A stretch of DNA of 64,000 bases from assembly GCF_029946005.1 (NCBI RefSeq), contig NZ_JAQSDR010000037.1, positions 92,991 to 156,990 of the forward strand, given 5' to 3'. The notes below the pieces were generated by a model that was given only the letters and a program-made list of their open reading frames with translations, was not told where the DNA came from and made no database searches. Every line of letters starts with the position of its first letter. The first letter of the stretch is position 1. This stretch comes from Aquabacterium sp. (lineage in GTDB: Bacteria; Pseudomonadota; Gammaproteobacteria; Burkholderiales; Burkholderiaceae_C). A program made the position numbers and the translations under genes. Positions 46,328-55,841 of this stretch are shown one piece after another.

Positions 46328-47137
46328 ATGATAGCCTCGACACCCCAACTTTGGCCTGCGGGCTGGATTGCTCCGCAGTTTGGGCCGGGCGCGCGCGCGC
46401 TCATGACGGCGCGTGCAAGCTTGCACAACGTCACTTCCAGCCAGCCGCCCTGGGATGGTTTCAACCTGGGCAACCATGTGGGCGATGACCTGGCCGATGT
46501 TCGCCAGCATCGCCTGGAGTTGGCGGCCGCCATGCAGGCCCAGCCCGTTTGGCTGCAGCAGGTGCACGGACACCGCGTGGTGCGCCTGAGCAGCCCAACG
46601 CAAACGACATTGGCCGAGGCGCAGGCCGATGGGGTGTTCACCACCGAGCCTGGTCTGGTTTGCGCTGTCATGGTGGCCGACTGTCTGCCCATCCTGCTGG
46701 CCGCGCCGGAAGGTCGGGGTGTGGCGGCATTGCACGCAGGCTGGCGGGGCTTGGCGGGGGCAGGTGATTTGAACGGCCTGGGCATTGTCGACACCGGGGT
46801 GACCGCGCTGTGCGAAGCAAGCTCAGCGGATCCGAAAGATTTGCAGGCATGGCTGGGCCCGTGCATTGGCCCGACCGCCTTCCAGGTGGGCGTTGATGTC
46901 CTGTCAGGATTTGGCGTTGATCCCAGTCAACACTCGCCGCGTTTCATTCGACAATCGCGGGACCGCTGGCTGGCAGATTTGGCGGGGTTGGCAACGGACC
47001 GGCTGCAGTCGCTGGGACTCCATCGCATTGAAGGAGGTCGCTGGTGCACCGTGTCTGAGCCTTTACGCTTCTTTTCGTTCCGGCGGGACCGTGTCACTGG
47101 GCGGCAGGCCGCCTGCATCTGGCTTGACGGCGCCTGA
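46328..47137 (+). CDS. pgeF: peptidoglycan editing factor / laccase-domain protein
   Basis: FNLGNHVGDDLADVRQHRLELAAAM, WLQQVHGHRVVRL, VCAVMVADCLPILLAAPEGRGVAALHAGWRGLAGAG, WLGPCIGPTAFQVG. Confidence 0.92.
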   Translation: MIASTPQLWPAGWIAPQFGPGARALMTARASLHNVTSSQPPWDGFNLGNHVGDDLADVRQHRLELAAAMQAQPVWLQQVHGHRVVRLSSPTQTTLAEAQADGVFTTEPGLVCAVMVADCLPILLAAPEGRGVAALHAGWRGLAGAGDLNGLGIVDTGVTALCEASSADPKDLQAWLGPCIGPTAFQVGVDVLSGFGVDPSQHSPRFIRQSRDRWLADLAGLATDRLQSLGLHRIEGGRWCTVSEPLRFFSFRRDRVTGRQAACIWLDGA

Positions 47138-47347
47138 GCTTGCAGCTTCATCGGCGGCGTCCTCCCTGGCGCGGCGTGCCTTGCGGCGCATGGGGGTGCC
47201 TAGCAGGTACATCACCAAGGACAGCGGGCCCACCCCGTACAAAAAGAAGGTGACGATCGCCCCCAGCACACTGCCGATGGGGCTGACGGCTTCGGCAATC
47301 GACATCAACAACACCACGAACATCCAGGCTATCGCGACGATCCACAT
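47063..47347 (-). CDS. small two-TM membrane protein of unknown function
   Basis: MWIVAIAWMFVVLLMSIAEAVSPIGSVLGAIVTFFLYGVGPLSLVMYLLGTPMRRKARRAR; 3' end overlaps pgeF antisense. Confidence 0.6.
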   Translation of the reverse strand: MWIVAIAWMFVVLLMSIAEAVSPIGSVLGAIVTFFLYGVGPLSLVMYLLGTPMRRKARRAREDAADEAASSGAVKPDAGGLPPSDTVPPERKEA

Positions 47348-47525
47348 TTCAGGTCAGGGCCTTTGTCAAGCCAGGGGCGGCCCGAAGTTTGCTTTGAGTG
47401 AGGCGAAAACACATCAAACCGAAGACAGATGTTGATCCACCGTAAAAAAACTGTGCTCAGAATACGGCAACATTGAAGCATCCACCCGGATGTTCGCAAT
47501 CTCGCAGGTCCTGCCAAGGAGACAT

Positions 47526-49247
47526 ATGGCTGTCATTCAACGGTCTCGCTCAAAAAAATCGACGAATGCTTCCTCCGCGACTGCGCCGCCACCCCTCGAA
47601 TCCACGCAGGTTCTGACTGACAGCGTGGGCACCAGCCTGCAATCCATCGCAGGCTTGACCGTGCCTTGGGACCAGATGTCCCGCATTCAGCAAGAGTATG
47701 TCGAGCAGGCCACGGCCTTGTGGAACCAGTCGCTGGCGCAACAAGGCCAACCCAAGCCCGATGACCGCCGATTTGCCGCGCCCGAGTGGAGCAGCACGCC
47801 GGCCAATGCTTTCATGGCATCGATGTACCTGCTCAATGCGCGCACTTTGCAGCGCCTGGCCGACAGCCTGAGTGGTGATGAGAAAGCCCGTGACCGTGTG
47901 CGCTTCGCCGTGCAGCAATGGGTGGACGCGGCCGCGCCCTCCAACTTCCTGGCGTTGAACCCCGAGGCGCAGAAAAAAGCCATCGAGACGAAGGGTGAAA
48001 GCATCACCCAGGGCCTGCAGATGCTGCTGAGTGACATCCGCCAAGGGCACATGTCGCAGACCGACGAAAGCGTGTTCGAAGTGGGCCGCAACGTGGCCAC
48101 GTCCGAAGGCTCGGTCGTGTTCGAGAACGAATACCTGCAACTGATCGAGTACAAACCGCTGACCGACAAGGTCCATGCCTTGCCCTTGCTGATCGTGCCC
48201 CCCTGCATCAACAAGTTCTACATCCTGGACCTGCAGCCAGACAACTCGTTGGTGCGGTTCGCTGTCTCGCAAGGGCACCGGGTGTTCGTGATCAGTTGGG
48301 TCAATGCCGATGACGACCTCGCCCAGTCGACCTGGGACGACTACATCGAAAAGGCCACCATTGAGGCCATCAATGTGGTGCGCGAGATCACCGCCACCAA
48401 GCAGATCAACGCCTTGGGCTTTTGCGTAGGAGGGACTTTGCTGGCGACAGCCCTGGCGGTGATGGCCGCGCGTGGCGAAAAGCCCGTGGCCAGCATGACC
48501 TTGCTGACCACCTTTCTGGACTTTACCAACACTGGCACTTTGGATTTGTTCGTGGACGAGGCCATGGTGCAGATGCGCGAAACCAGCATTGGCGAACGCA
48601 GCCCGCAAGGCGGTGGCCTGATGCGTGGCGGCGAGTTGGCTGCCACGTTCTCATTCCTGCGCGCCAACGACCTGGTCTGGAACTACGTGGTGGGCAACTA
48701 CCTCAAGGGTGAAAAGCCTCCGGCGTTCGACCTGCTGTACTGGAACGGCGACAGCACCAACCTGCCCGGGCCGATGTATTGCTGGTATTTGCGCAACACC
48801 TACCTGGAAAACAAGCTGTCCCAGCCCAATGCCGTGACGGTGTGCGGTGAACCTTTGGATTTGCGCCGCCTGGACATGCCCACTTTTGTCTACGGCTCGC
48901 GCGAGGACCACATCGTCCCCTGGGACGGTGCCTATGCGTCTACTCAATTGATGCAAGGCCCCGCCACCTTCGTGCTGGGCGCCTCCGGGCACATTGCGGG
49001 GGTCATCAATCCGCCACAGAAACACAAGCGCAGCTACTGGACCAGTGGCACGGCTGGTACACATCCCCCCACGGCCAAGGCGTGGATGGCCACGGCGCAA
49101 GAGCACCCTGGCAGCTGGTGGATGACCTGGGCCGAATGGTTGGGCACGCACGCCGGCAAGCAGGTAGCCTCACCCAAGCAGCTGGGCAGCAAAAAACACC
49201 GACCGATTGAAGCTGCTCCGGGCCGTTACGTCTTGCGCAAGGCGTGA
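47526..49247 (+). CDS. phaC: class I poly(R)-hydroxyalkanoic acid synthase
   Basis: RBS-like AAGGAGACAT before ATG; KVHALPLLIVPPCINKFYILDLQPDNSLVRFAVSQGHRVFVISWVNAD; lipase box GFCVGG; GASGHIAGVINPP. Confidence 0.96.
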   Translation: MAVIQRSRSKKSTNASSATAPPPLESTQVLTDSVGTSLQSIAGLTVPWDQMSRIQQEYVEQATALWNQSLAQQGQPKPDDRRFAAPEWSSTPANAFMASMYLLNARTLQRLADSLSGDEKARDRVRFAVQQWVDAAAPSNFLALNPEAQKKAIETKGESITQGLQMLLSDIRQGHMSQTDESVFEVGRNVATSEGSVVFENEYLQLIEYKPLTDKVHALPLLIVPPCINKFYILDLQPDNSLVRFAVSQGHRVFVISWVNADDDLAQSTWDDYIEKATIEAINVVREITATKQINALGFCVGGTLLATALAVMAARGEKPVASMTLLTTFLDFTNTGTLDLFVDEAMVQMRETSIGERSPQGGGLMRGGELAATFSFLRANDLVWNYVVGNYLKGEKPPAFDLLYWNGDSTNLPGPMYCWYLRNTYLENKLSQPNAVTVCGEPLDLRRLDMPTFVYGSREDHIVPWDGAYASTQLMQGPATFVLGASGHIAGVINPPQKHKRSYWTSGTAGTHPPTAKAWMATAQEHPGSWWMTWAEWLGTHAGKQVASPKQLGSKKHRPIEAAPGRYVLRKA

Positions 49248-49299
49248 ACCGCGCTCATCATTTCACTGCAATTGACACTTCTGAAAAAAGGAACTTGTC

Positions 49300-50478
49300 A
49301 TGACTGACATCGTGATCGTTGCCGCTTCTCGCACCGCCGTGGGCAAGTTTGGCGGCACCTTGGCCAAGACGCCAGCGTCGGATTTGGGTGCCGTGGTGAT
49401 TCAGGACCTGCTCAAACGCACCAAATTGGCGGGCGACCAGATCAGCGAAGTGATCCTGGGGCAGGTTCTGGCGGCCGGTTGTGGTCAGAACCCGGCCCGT
49501 CAGGCGGTGATCAAGGCGGGCCTGCCGCAGGGCGTGCCTGCGTTCACCATCAACAAGGTGTGTGGATCGGGCTTGAAAGCTGTGATGCTGGCGGCCCAGT
49601 CCATCCGCGATGGCGATTCCGAGATTGTCATTGCGGGCGGCCAGGAAAGCATGAGCCTGGCCCCGCACGTGCTGCCTGGTTCGCGCGACGGGCAACGCAT
49701 GGGCGACTGGAAACTGATCGACACCATGATCACCGACGGCCTGTGGGACGTCTACAACCAGTACCACATGGGCATCACCGCCGAGAACGTGGCCAAGAAG
49801 TACGAGATCAGCCGCGAGCAGCAAGATGCGCTGGCCCTGGCCTCGCAACAAAAGGCCGCTGCGGCGATTGATTCAGGTCGATTCAAGGACGAGATCGCGT
49901 CGGTGTGGATTCCCCAGCGCAAGGGCGATCCCTTGGTGTTTGACACCGATGAATTCGTCAATCGCAAATCAACCGCCGATGTGTTGGCGGGCCTGCGCCC
50001 GGCTTTTGACAAGGTCGGCACGGTGACCGCCGGCAATGCCTCAGGCTTGAACGATGGTGCAGCGGCCGTGATGGTGATGAGCGCCAAGAAGGCTCAGCAA
50101 CTCGGTTTGACGCCATTGGCCCGCATTGCCTCGTACGCCAGCGCGGCGCTTGATCCGGCCTACATGGGCATGGGGCCGGTGCCCGCATCGCGCCGTGCCT
50201 TGGAACGCGCGGGCTGGAAAGCGGCCGACCTGGACTTGCTTGAAATCAATGAAGCCTTTGCCGCGCAAGCCTGCGCTGTGCACAAGGAAATGGGCTGGGA
50301 CACCAGCAAGGTCAATGTCAATGGCGGCGCCATTGCCATCGGTCACCCCATCGGCGCTTCGGGCTGCCGCGTGCTGGTCACGCTGCTGCACGAAATGCAA
50401 AAACGTGATGCCCACAAAGGCATTGCTTCACTGTGCATTGGCGGCGGCATGGGCGTGGCCCTGACGGTCGAACGCTGA
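49300..50478 (+). CDS. phaA: acetyl-CoA acetyltransferase (beta-ketothiolase)
   Basis: [70 protein letters not shown]. Confidence 0.96.
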   Translation: MTDIVIVAASRTAVGKFGGTLAKTPASDLGAVVIQDLLKRTKLAGDQISEVILGQVLAAGCGQNPARQAVIKAGLPQGVPAFTINKVCGSGLKAVMLAAQSIRDGDSEIVIAGGQESMSLAPHVLPGSRDGQRMGDWKLIDTMITDGLWDVYNQYHMGITAENVAKKYEISREQQDALALASQQKAAAAIDSGRFKDEIASVWIPQRKGDPLVFDTDEFVNRKSTADVLAGLRPAFDKVGTVTAGNASGLNDGAAAVMVMSAKKAQQLGLTPLARIASYASAALDPAYMGMGPVPASRRALERAGWKAADLDLLEINEAFAAQACAVHKEMGWDTSKVNVNGGAIAIGHPIGASGCRVLVTLLHEMQKRDAHKGIASLCIGGGMGVALTVER

Positions 50479-50541
50479 TCACCCGATTTGTTCTTTATCT
50501 CTCGCAACGATTAGATTTTTTCCCAAAAAGAGGAGCATTCC

Positions 50542-51279
50542 ATGAGTCAAAAAGTGGCCTACGTGACCGGCGGTATGGGCGGCATCGGCACCTCGATCTG
50601 CCAACGTCTGCACAAAGACGGTTTCAAGGTGATCGCAGGCTGCGGGCCGAGTCGTGACTTCAAGAAGTGGCTCGATGAGCAAACGGCGCTCGGCTATCAC
50701 TTTTACGCTTCTGTGGGCAATGTGGCTGACTGGGATTCCACCGTGGAAGCCTTCAAGAAAACGCGCGCCGAGCATGGCCCGGTGGATGTGCTGGTCAACA
50801 ACGCCGGCATCACGCGTGACGGCATGTTCCGCAAAATGACTAAGTCCGATTGGGACGCGGTGATGGATACCAACCTGAACAGCCTGTTCAACGTGACCAA
50901 GCAGGTCATTGACGACATGGTGGACCGGGGCTGGGGCCGCGTGGTCAACATCAGCTCGGTCAATGGTGAGAAGGGCCAGTTTGGCCAGACCAACTACTCG
51001 GCCGCCAAGGCTGGCATGCACGGTTTCACCATGGCCTTGGCCCAGGAAGTGGCCAACAAAGGCGTGACGGTGAACACCGTGTCGCCTGGCTACATTGGCA
51101 CCGACATGGTGCGTGCCATTCGCCAAGACGTGCTGGACAAGATTGTGGCCACCATCCCGGTGAAGCGCCTGGGCACGCCTGAAGACATCGCGTCGATGGT
51201 GTCGTGGGTGTCCAGCGACGAGTCGGGCTTTGCCACAGGCGCAGACTTCTCGATCAACGGTGGTCTGCACATGGGCTGA
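50542..51279 (+). CDS. phaB: acetoacetyl-CoA reductase
   Basis: VAYVTGGMGGIGTSICQRL, DVLVNNAGITRDGMFRKM, NISSVNGEKGQFGQTNYSAAKAGMHGFTMALAQE. Confidence 0.96.
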   Translation: MSQKVAYVTGGMGGIGTSICQRLHKDGFKVIAGCGPSRDFKKWLDEQTALGYHFYASVGNVADWDSTVEAFKKTRAEHGPVDVLVNNAGITRDGMFRKMTKSDWDAVMDTNLNSLFNVTKQVIDDMVDRGWGRVVNISSVNGEKGQFGQTNYSAAKAGMHGFTMALAQEVANKGVTVNTVSPGYIGTDMVRAIRQDVLDKIVATIPVKRLGTPEDIASMVSWVSSDESGFATGADFSINGGLHMG

Positions 51280-51309
51280 GCGCACGCCTTCGGCATGGGC
51301 TTGACCAGA

Positions 51310-51344
51310 AAGCCCCGCAGGTCTTCGGATCGCGGGGCTTTTTC
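51310..51344 (+). terminator. Rho-independent terminator after phaCAB
   Basis: AAGCCCCGC-aggtcttcggatc-GCGGGGCTTTTTC. Confidence 0.88.
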
Positions 51345-51362
51345 ACGCCGGGCCAAGGGAGC

Positions 51363-51605
51363 TCAGACGGCTGCTTCTTGTTCAAGCACCAGGCGGTCAA
51401 GCGCGGCGCAAACATCGGCGAAACGGCCGGCGATGACGGTGCGGCGGGCATCGGCTGGGTCGCTGCTGATGCGCAGTCGGCGCGGGGCGATGACGGTGGG
51501 GCTCAAAAGCCGTTCAGGGGCAAAGCTGGGCTCGGTGCGAGTGGCCCCCGCACGCGCGGCGCTGGAGGAGCGAACAAAGAAAGCACGGGCAAAGTGATGA
51601 ATCAT
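51363..51605 (-). CDS. small hypothetical protein (about 80 aa)
   Basis: MIHHFARAFFVRSSSAARAGATRTEPSFAPERLLSPTVIAPRRLRISSDPADARRTVIAGRFADVCAALDRLVLEQEAAV; directly upstream-adjacent to lexA's 3' side. Confidence 0.5.
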   Translation of the reverse strand: MIHHFARAFFVRSSSAARAGATRTEPSFAPERLLSPTVIAPRRLRISSDPADARRTVIAGRFADVCAALDRLVLEQEAAV

Positions 51606-51736
51606 GGAGAACTCCGGCAACAACGATTGAAGTTCGGCAGGATTCCAAAATGACGTCAACGCGCGGGACTGCACACTCAAGCGAGGTGCAAATGCCCGCC
51701 ACCCGCGCGATGACGTTGCCAACATGGCAAGTTAGA

Positions 51737-52435
51737 TCACATCAAGAGCTGATTTCGGATCAGGCCCACGGCCAACCCTTCGAGTTCGAATTCAGGGTGG
51801 TCGGGCGGCACGATGATGGGTTGGAAGTCGGCGTTTTCAGGCAACAACTCGATGCCTTTGGACGTGCGCATGAAGCGCTTGACGGTGACTTCGTCGCCCA
51901 GGCGTGCCACCACGATCTGGCCATTGCGGGCATCTTTGGCACGGGCCACGGCCAGCAGGTCGCCGTCGAGGATGCCGATGTCTTTCATGCTCATGCCGCG
52001 CACGCGCAAGAGGTAGTCGGGGCGTTTGGTGAACAGGCTGGGTTCAAGCGAATAACTTTGCTCGACGTGTTCTTGCGCCAGGATGGGGCTGCCTGCGGCG
52101 ACTCGGCCGATCAGTGGCAGCACCAGTTGTTCAAGACCCGGCAGGCTCATATTGAACGGAGCACCACCAGCCGAGCCAGACTTTTTGCGGGTTTCGTTCA
52201 CGGTGCGCAGGGTGCCCGCCTTGAGCCGGATGCCGCGTGATGTGCCGCCCAGCAACTCGATCACGCCTTTGCGAGCCAATGCTTGCAGGTGTTCTTCAGC
52301 GGCATTGGCCGAGCGGAAACCCAACTCGGTGGCGATTTCTGCGCGGGTGGGTGGGGCACCTGTGCGCGCGATAGCCCGCTGGATCAGCTCGAAGATCTCT
52401 TGCTGGCGGGGGGTGAGTTTGGGTTTATCGTTCAT
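51737..52435 (-). CDS. lexA: LexA SOS repressor
   Basis: [88 protein letters not shown]; catalytic Ser/Lys context. Confidence 0.97.
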   Translation of the reverse strand: MNDKPKLTPRQQEIFELIQRAIARTGAPPTRAEIATELGFRSANAAEEHLQALARKGVIELLGGTSRGIRLKAGTLRTVNETRKKSGSAGGAPFNMSLPGLEQLVLPLIGRVAAGSPILAQEHVEQSYSLEPSLFTKRPDYLLRVRGMSMKDIGILDGDLLAVARAKDARNGQIVVARLGDEVTVKRFMRTSKGIELLPENADFQPIIVPPDHPEFELEGLAVGLIRNQLLM

Positions 52436-52462
52436 CTGCTATCCACTGGATGGCTTGGTTAA

Positions 52463-52478
52463 CTGTCATTCTATACAG
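52463..52478. promoter_or_regulatory. LexA-binding SOS box 1
   Basis: CTGTCATTCTATACAG: CTGT-N8-ACAG, 28 bp upstream of lexA ATG. Confidence 0.9.
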
Positions 52479-52480
52479 GC

Positions 52481-52496
52481 CTGTTCGTTTGTCCAG
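52481..52496. promoter_or_regulatory. LexA-binding SOS box 2
   Basis: CTGTTCGTTTGTCCAG: CTG-N10-CAG, 2 bp from box 1. Confidence 0.7.
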
Positions 52497-52519
52497 TGTT
52501 TTTAAAGAGGTTGCGTTGC

Positions 52520-53506
52520 ATGGATGTGAAGTCGCGATTGGTGGTGGTGCTGGGCACCGGGGGCACGATCGCCGGCACGGGCGCTGGGCCGGATGACGTG
52601 GGCTACCAGGCCGCGCAGTTGAGCGTGGAGCAATTGCTGCGCGCGGTGCCCGCGTTGGCGGGCGTGCCAATGGAGGCACAGCAAGTCGCACAGATCGACA
52701 GCAAGGACATGGACTGGTCTGTTTGGCAGGCGCTCGCGCAACACATTCGGGAGGCTTTGGCGCGCGATGACGTGGCCGCGGTGGTCATCACCCATGGCAC
52801 GGACACGCTGGAAGAAACGGCGTACCTGTTGCACCGTCTGCTGGATGTCCACAAGCCTGTGGTTTTGACGGCGGCCATGCGCGCCGCGACGTCGGCTCAG
52901 GCCGATGGCCCCCGCAATCTGCACGACGCGGTGCGGGTGGCCGAACACGCGGCGTCTCAGGGGTGGGCTGGCGTCGTGGCCGTGATGGCGGGGGTGATCT
53001 GGCCTGGGCACGCCGTGCGCAAATCTCACACCTGGCACATTGATGATGCCTTTGATGGTGGTGGTGAGGCGCCGCTCGGGCACATCACCGACAGTGGCGC
53101 CATTGTGGGCGCCGTTTCATGGCCGCCCCCAGGTCGTGCTGGTTGGTTTTGCCTGGAGGCCGCGGGACCACCGCCTCGGGTCGAGATCTTGACCAGCCAT
53201 GCCGGGGCCGACGGACTTCTGGTGGAGGCGCTTTTGACGCAAAGTCAGCTGGCAGGTCATGCCCTTGGGGGCTTGGTGGTGGCCTGCACCGGTCATGGCA
53301 CCATTCACCAGGGATTGACGCGCGCTCTGGAAAAGGCCGAGCAACAAGGCATCAAGATTTGGCGAAGCAGCCGTGTCGCGCGGGGCGGGGTGCTAACGCG
53401 GGCCGGAGACCATTGGCCTGCGGCGGGGGCGCTGACAGCAGCCCAGGCCCGTGTGGCCTTGATGCTGGATTTGTGGGGTGTCCCGTGTGGCGAGATGAAG
53501 GACTGA
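52520..53506 (+). CDS. asparaginase
   Basis: MDVKSRLVVVLGTGGTIAGTGAG; AAVVITHGTDTLEETAYLLHRLLD; VLTAAMRAATSAQADGPRNLHDAVRVA. Confidence 0.94.
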   Translation: MDVKSRLVVVLGTGGTIAGTGAGPDDVGYQAAQLSVEQLLRAVPALAGVPMEAQQVAQIDSKDMDWSVWQALAQHIREALARDDVAAVVITHGTDTLEETAYLLHRLLDVHKPVVLTAAMRAATSAQADGPRNLHDAVRVAEHAASQGWAGVVAVMAGVIWPGHAVRKSHTWHIDDAFDGGGEAPLGHITDSGAIVGAVSWPPPGRAGWFCLEAAGPPPRVEILTSHAGADGLLVEALLTQSQLAGHALGGLVVACTGHGTIHQGLTRALEKAEQQGIKIWRSSRVARGGVLTRAGDHWPAAGALTAAQARVALMLDLWGVPCGEMKD

Positions 53507-53632
53507 ACCGTGCTGCGGTGACCGACTAGCCAGGTACTGCCTTCATCCCTGAGGCACGCATTTGCCCCGAGACAAGCGTGACTTTAGTGGCGGGTCATGA
53601 CGGGCTGATGACAGCCCCAGCACGCCGACGGA

Positions 53633-54223
53633 TCAGGATTTGACGCGCAGCATGACGGCCTGGCCGCCAGCCTTGAGCACCTGCTCGACGCCGGGGTTGC
53701 TTTCACCCAGGGCGGGCCACCAGATCTGGACGCGGTGTTCACCAGCCGGCAGGTCCAGGTTTAATTGGCCGTCGCTGCCAGTCACGCTGAAAAAAGGCGT
53801 GTCAACGACGTGGATGTAGCCCAGCATCTGGTCATGGATGTTGCAGCCCAGCGTGGCGGTGCCCGCTTTGTCGAACACCACGGGTGCGGCGGGGGTGCCC
53901 GCATACAGCTTGATCTCGAACTTCCTGGTGGGCGAGAACGAGTAGACGTGGTGGCGAACCGTGTCGAAATTGGGGAACAGCACGGGCGTGCCCGTTTGCA
54001 CGACCAGCAGGGTGGGCTGGAAGGCGCGGCCCTTCTGGGCCATGTTGGCGGTAGCGTTGGCTGGGGCCGTGGCGCGCAGGCCCTTGACGTACACGGACAC
54101 TGCCGCTTGCGCCACAGGTTGACCGGCCTCGTTGGTGACCAGGATGGCTTGCGGTGCGGCGTGGGGGCCCAGGCTGACCGCGCTCAGGGCGCTCAAGAGG
54201 GCGATTCGGGCAAGGGGCGTCAT
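53633..54223 (-). CDS. cupredoxin-like periplasmic protein (methylamine-utilization-protein type)
   Basis: Signal peptide; GTPVLFPNFDTVRHHVYSFSPTRKFEIKLYAG...GTATLGCNIHDQMLGYIHVVDTPFF (His...Cys-x-x-His-x-x-Met copper-site-like). Confidence 0.8.
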   Translation of the reverse strand: MTPLARIALLSALSAVSLGPHAAPQAILVTNEAGQPVAQAAVSVYVKGLRATAPANATANMAQKGRAFQPTLLVVQTGTPVLFPNFDTVRHHVYSFSPTRKFEIKLYAGTPAAPVVFDKAGTATLGCNIHDQMLGYIHVVDTPFFSVTGSDGQLNLDLPAGEHRVQIWWPALGESNPGVEQVLKAGGQAVMLRVKS

Positions 54224-54234
54224 ATCGGCAGGGC

Positions 54235-54738
54235 TCAGGAGTTTTTGACGATTTCGCGGCGCGTGGGGGCCAGGCGCTTGAGCAGCTCATTTTTGGCGCC
54301 AGTGGGGGCATTGGCACGGTTGATTTCCTCGCGCAGGATTTCAACCATGAGGTCGAACTCTGCGCCAGTGATGCCCAGGTCCGCGTGCGAGTTGCGCATG
54401 GTTTCGCCCTCATAGGCGCAGGGGCCATCGGCTACCTTGCACACGTAGGCGGCCACGCTCTCCTTGAGCGCTTTCATTTTGATGTTGGCAAACGTGCGGT
54501 GGGTGCGTGGGTCGCTGGACACCCGGTCCAGCGTGCGGTCGGAGATCTGCGTGATGGCCGTGACACCGCCCAGTTGCTGGTACAGCGGGGTGGTGCCGCT
54601 GGTTTTCGTGGAGGTTGCGCAGGCCATCAGGCTGGCCAGGGTCCAACTGATGGCCAAGCCCACCGCCAGGGTGATGAGGTTGCGCTTGCGCTCTGGCGTG
54701 AGTTGAATGCGCAGGTCTGGAAATTTCATGAATGCCAC
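54235..54738 (-). CDS. group 1 truncated haemoglobin with N-terminal lipoprotein-like signal
   Basis: SLMACATSTK lipobox-like; TPLYQQLGGVTAITQISDRTLDRVSSDPRTHRTFANI; VCKVADGPCAYEGETMRNSHADLGITGAEFDLMVEIL (proximal His context). Confidence 0.85.
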   Translation of the reverse strand: MAFMKFPDLRIQLTPERKRNLITLAVGLAISWTLASLMACATSTKTSGTTPLYQQLGGVTAITQISDRTLDRVSSDPRTHRTFANIKMKALKESVAAYVCKVADGPCAYEGETMRNSHADLGITGAEFDLMVEILREEINRANAPTGAKNELLKRLAPTRREIVKNS

Positions 54739-54851
54739 CTTTGTGATCCTTCTTTCGGCGTTTGCTGCTCAATGTTGAGGCGTTTTGACCGATACCGATC
54801 TGTTGAACAAAGGCGTTTTGGCCCCCACGGGCCCTGAAAAGGCAGATTCAC

Positions 54852-55751
54852 ATGCAGCGATTCCCGGCCAGTAAGAATTCGAAAAATGCGTGGCTCACCC
54901 TGGCAGTGGCCGCCGCCTGTGCGGTGTTGGTGCCCAATTCGGCCCGCGCGGGCGACCGCTTGCTGGCCACCTGGGGCGTGACCCAGGTGGAAGGCGCAGC
55001 GGGCGGCGGGCTCACGCCCTGGGCCACCATCGCGGGCAGTGGCAGCAGCAACCAGATCGGGGGCTCGGCGTTTGTCACGCACAGCAGAACCAACGATGGC
55101 TATGACTTGAAAGTGGCCGGCGCGGCAGTGGGCATCCACGACCGGGTGGAATTGAGCATGGCGCGCTGGAGTTTCAAGCTCGGCGATGTCGTGCCAGACA
55201 AGTCCATCGAGATGACTGCCCTGGGCGTAAAGGTCAAGGTGCTGGGCGATGCGGTGTATGCGCAGGACAGCTGGATGCCGCAGATCAGCGTGGGCGCGCA
55301 GTTCAAATCCAATGAGGACAAGGTGCTGGTGAACTCGTTTGGCGCTGACAGCAGCGACGTGGACGTGTACGCCTCGGCGACCAAGCTGTGGCTGGGTGCG
55401 GCAGGCGGCTACAACGTGCTGGCCAACCTGACCTTGCGCCTGACGCGGGCCAACCAGTTTGGCCTGGTGGGCTTTGGCGGGGCCGGTCATGACAAACGCC
55501 AGTTGATGGCAGAGGGCAGCGTGGGTGTGATGCTGCGCGATGACCTGGTCGTGGGCACCGAATACCGCCAAAAGCCCAACAACTTGGAAGACACCGCGGC
55601 CATCTTGAAAGAACAAGCGGCCTGGGACGTTTTCGTGGCCTGGTTCCCGACCCGGCAAGTCAGTTTGACGGTGGCCTGGTTGAACCTGGGCAACATCGTC
55701 AGCAAGCCGGATCAGCAGGGCTTGTACTTGTCTGGACAAGTGACCTTTTAA
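54852..55751 (+). CDS. DUF3034-family outer-membrane protein
   Basis: Signal peptide ...SARAGDRLLATWGVTQVEGAAGGGLTPWATIAGSGSSNQIGGSAFVTHSRTNDGYDLKVAGAAVGIHDRVELSMARWSFKLG; ends LYLSGQVTF. Confidence 0.8.
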   Translation: MQRFPASKNSKNAWLTLAVAAACAVLVPNSARAGDRLLATWGVTQVEGAAGGGLTPWATIAGSGSSNQIGGSAFVTHSRTNDGYDLKVAGAAVGIHDRVELSMARWSFKLGDVVPDKSIEMTALGVKVKVLGDAVYAQDSWMPQISVGAQFKSNEDKVLVNSFGADSSDVDVYASATKLWLGAAGGYNVLANLTLRLTRANQFGLVGFGGAGHDKRQLMAEGSVGVMLRDDLVVGTEYRQKPNNLEDTAAILKEQAAWDVFVAWFPTRQVSLTVAWLNLGNIVSKPDQQGLYLSGQVTF

Positions 55752-55841
55752 GCTGGGGATCGAAGGACCAGTTTTTCTCCTTTACAGTCGGTTCACAAGC
55801 GGGACACCGTTGGTAAACCTGAGTGGGCAAGACTGGTCTTC

